A stretch of 64,000 nucleotides of DNA from Symbiodinium natans (taxonomy: Eukaryota; Sar; Dinophyceae; Suessiales; Symbiodiniaceae): assembly GCA_905221605.1 (NCBI GenBank), contig CAJNDS010002441.1, positions 324,001 to 388,000 of the forward strand, written 5' to 3'. This document shows, piece by piece, positions 63,060 through 64,000 of the stretch (positions are counted from its first letter, which is position 1; each line of letters begins with the position of its first letter). The position numbers and the translations under genes are program-made. A model generated the notes under the pieces. The model made no database searches. It saw only the letters and a program-made list of their open reading frames with translations, and was not told where the DNA came from.

Positions 63060-63286
63060 TGTTCCCTAAACCCCAATTAAACCCTAAACAGCCTAAACCC
63101 TATAAACGCTAAACCCTAAACCCTCAACCCTCAACCCTCAACCCTCAACCCTAAACCCCCAAACCCTAAACCCTAAACCCCTAAACCCTAAACCCTAAAC
63201 CCTAAACCCTAAACCCTAAACCCTAAACCCTAAACCCTAAACCCTAAACCCTAAACCCTAAACCCTAAACCCTAAACCCTAAACCC
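63060..63286 (-). repeat. CCCTAAA array
   Basis: Degenerate (CCCTCAA) at the left, about 16 perfect units at the right, ending at the acceptor of a candidate exon. Confidence 0.97.
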
Positions 63287-63297
63287 TTCCCGAAGGC

Positions 63298-63376
63298 GCC
63301 GTGCTTGCCCACGTGGCCATCGTCGAGGCGCGGCTCCCTGCGCTGCTGCGCGCCGCGGAGGCTCCCGGGATTTGGG
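63298..63376 (+). CDS. candidate exon, BTB-like
   Basis: After CTTCCCGAAG the frame reads AVLAHVAIVEARLPALLRAA then EAPG. It resembles the segment of BTB/POZ domains where a buried H-x-x-V/I-L-x-A-R-x-P-x-L motif follows the first strands. A single short match, so a hint only. CCCTAAA upstream, TTTGGGG/TTTAGGG downstream. Confidence 0.38.
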
Positions 63377-63379
63377 GGC

Positions 63380-63725
63380 TTTGGGGGGTTTAGGGTTTAG
63401 GGTTTGGGGTTTAGGGTTTAGGGTTTGGGGTTTAGAGTTTAGGGTTGGGGGTTAGGGGGGTTTAGGGTTTAGGGGTTTTAGGGTTTAGGGTTTGGGGTTT
63501 AGGGTTTAGGTCTTAGGGCTTAGGGTTTAGGGTTTGGGGTTTAGAGTTTAGGGTTTGGCGTTGGGGGGGGTTTGGGGTTTGGGGTTTAGAGTTTAGGGTT
63601 GGGGGTTGGGGGGGTTTAGGGTGTAGGGTTTGGGGTTTGGGGTTTGAGGTTTGAGGTTTTGGGGGGTTTAGGGTTTAGAGCTTACGGTTTAGGGTTTGGG
63701 GTTTGGGGTTCAGGGTTTCAGGGTT
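63380..63725 (+). repeat. TTTAGGG/TTTGGGG mixed block
   Basis: About 340 bp of alternating heptamers with a roughly 40-bp higher-order pattern (GGGTTTGGGGTTTAGAGTTT repeated about four times). Confidence 0.93.
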
Positions 63726-63892
63726 TCAGGGTTCCAGGATTGTTTTTTTTGACATACGTGTTTCAGGGTTGAGGGGGTTTTAGGTATGCACGTTGGGGGG
63801 TTTTTGTTTATTTGCTATGGATTGTTAAAGTTACTCAAGGTCCCCATTGCTTGTTCTTGCACATGGTCACACATGTAGATCACTCTGCATTG

Positions 63893-63961
63893 GGGTTTAG
63901 GGTTTAGGGTTTAGGGTTTAGGGTTTAGGGTTTAGGGTTTAGGGTTTAGGGTTTAGGGTTT
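63893..63961 (+). repeat. TTTAGGG array
   Basis: Ten perfect units, near the right edge. The 60 bp between it and the mixed block are unassigned. Confidence 0.96.
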
Positions 63962-64000
63962 GCCCCTGAACCACAAGGTTGAGGCTTCAGTTTCTAGAGG

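Noticed and set aside
1-64000. CRISPR array, rRNA genes, bacterial operons, spliced-leader gene
   Set aside because: Direct repeats here are heptamers, MITEs or microsatellites. No repeat-spacer pattern, rRNA core, operon layout or leader sequence was seen.

Overview
Kind of DNA. This is a nuclear eukaryotic window. It is saturated with the heptamer TTTAGGG, and its complement CCCTAAA, in well over a hundred short arrays of both orientations. That is the plant/green-algal/alveolate telomere unit, here scattered internally. Coding sequence is broken into small exons (about 30-130 bp) with AG acceptors and GT or GC donors. The one gene identified by homology, a DHHC palmitoyltransferase, has a TTIEFC motif and several apparent GC donors. 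My best guess is a photosynthetic alveolate (dinoflagellate or chromerid). A green alga or stramenopile cannot be excluded. No rRNA, tRNA, CRISPR, bacterial operon or spliced-leader gene was seen.

Layout. Four kinds of sequence alternate through the whole window. (1) Telomere-like tracts: perfect, or degenerate as TTTTAGGG, TTTGGGG, CCCCAAA and CCCTAAAGA. (2) Short palindromic MITE-like elements, about 50-340 bp, in roughly twenty families. Many recur several times (families A, B, C, D, F, I and others below), and some are interrupted by telomeric tracts. (3) Islands of unique, stop-poor sequence with splice-like borders, read here as exons. Nearly all the better ones are on the plus strand. 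(4) Microsatellites and homopolymers, including an unbroken 485-bp octamer array at 7.5-7.96 kb. Special elements are a 524-bp transposon-like unit with perfect 30-bp inverted ends (35.2 kb), a 1.5-kb composite of hairpins framed by GACGTC-rich ends (44.9-46.4 kb), and a family-B element carrying a captured gene fragment (42.3 kb).

Genes. The DHHC gene runs from at most 40.69 kb to about 50.24 kb. Its exons encode a degenerate cysteine-rich domain, the DHHC core, membrane helices, the TTxE motif and the NPYD region, with codon phases that mostly join. A second reliable chain lies at 33.46-33.85 kb. There the reading frame continues across a 58-nt GT...AG intron made almost wholly of TTTAGGG units and bounded by an 8-bp direct repeat. 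Further phase-compatible chains are at 50.5-50.8 kb and 62.77-63.06 kb. Single exon candidates suggest a signal-peptide first exon (10.39 kb), a methyltransferase-like LDLGSG exon (9.18 kb), a Nudix-like exon (21.43 kb) and a BTB-like exon (63.3 kb). Most other exons match no family I recognise and are given at low to moderate confidence. Stop codons are rare enough here that some islands will be chance open frames.

Main idea. Six of the seven first DHHC exons have CCCTAAA-type repeats within about 60 bp upstream and all seven within about 65 bp; five have TTTAGGG-type repeats closely downstream. Several telomeric tracts sit between direct duplications of 5-33 bp of local, sometimes coding, sequence. 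Together these suggest that telomeric DNA has been inserted repeatedly and has become intron sequence, with the repeats themselves forming splice sites: a possible telomeric class of introner.
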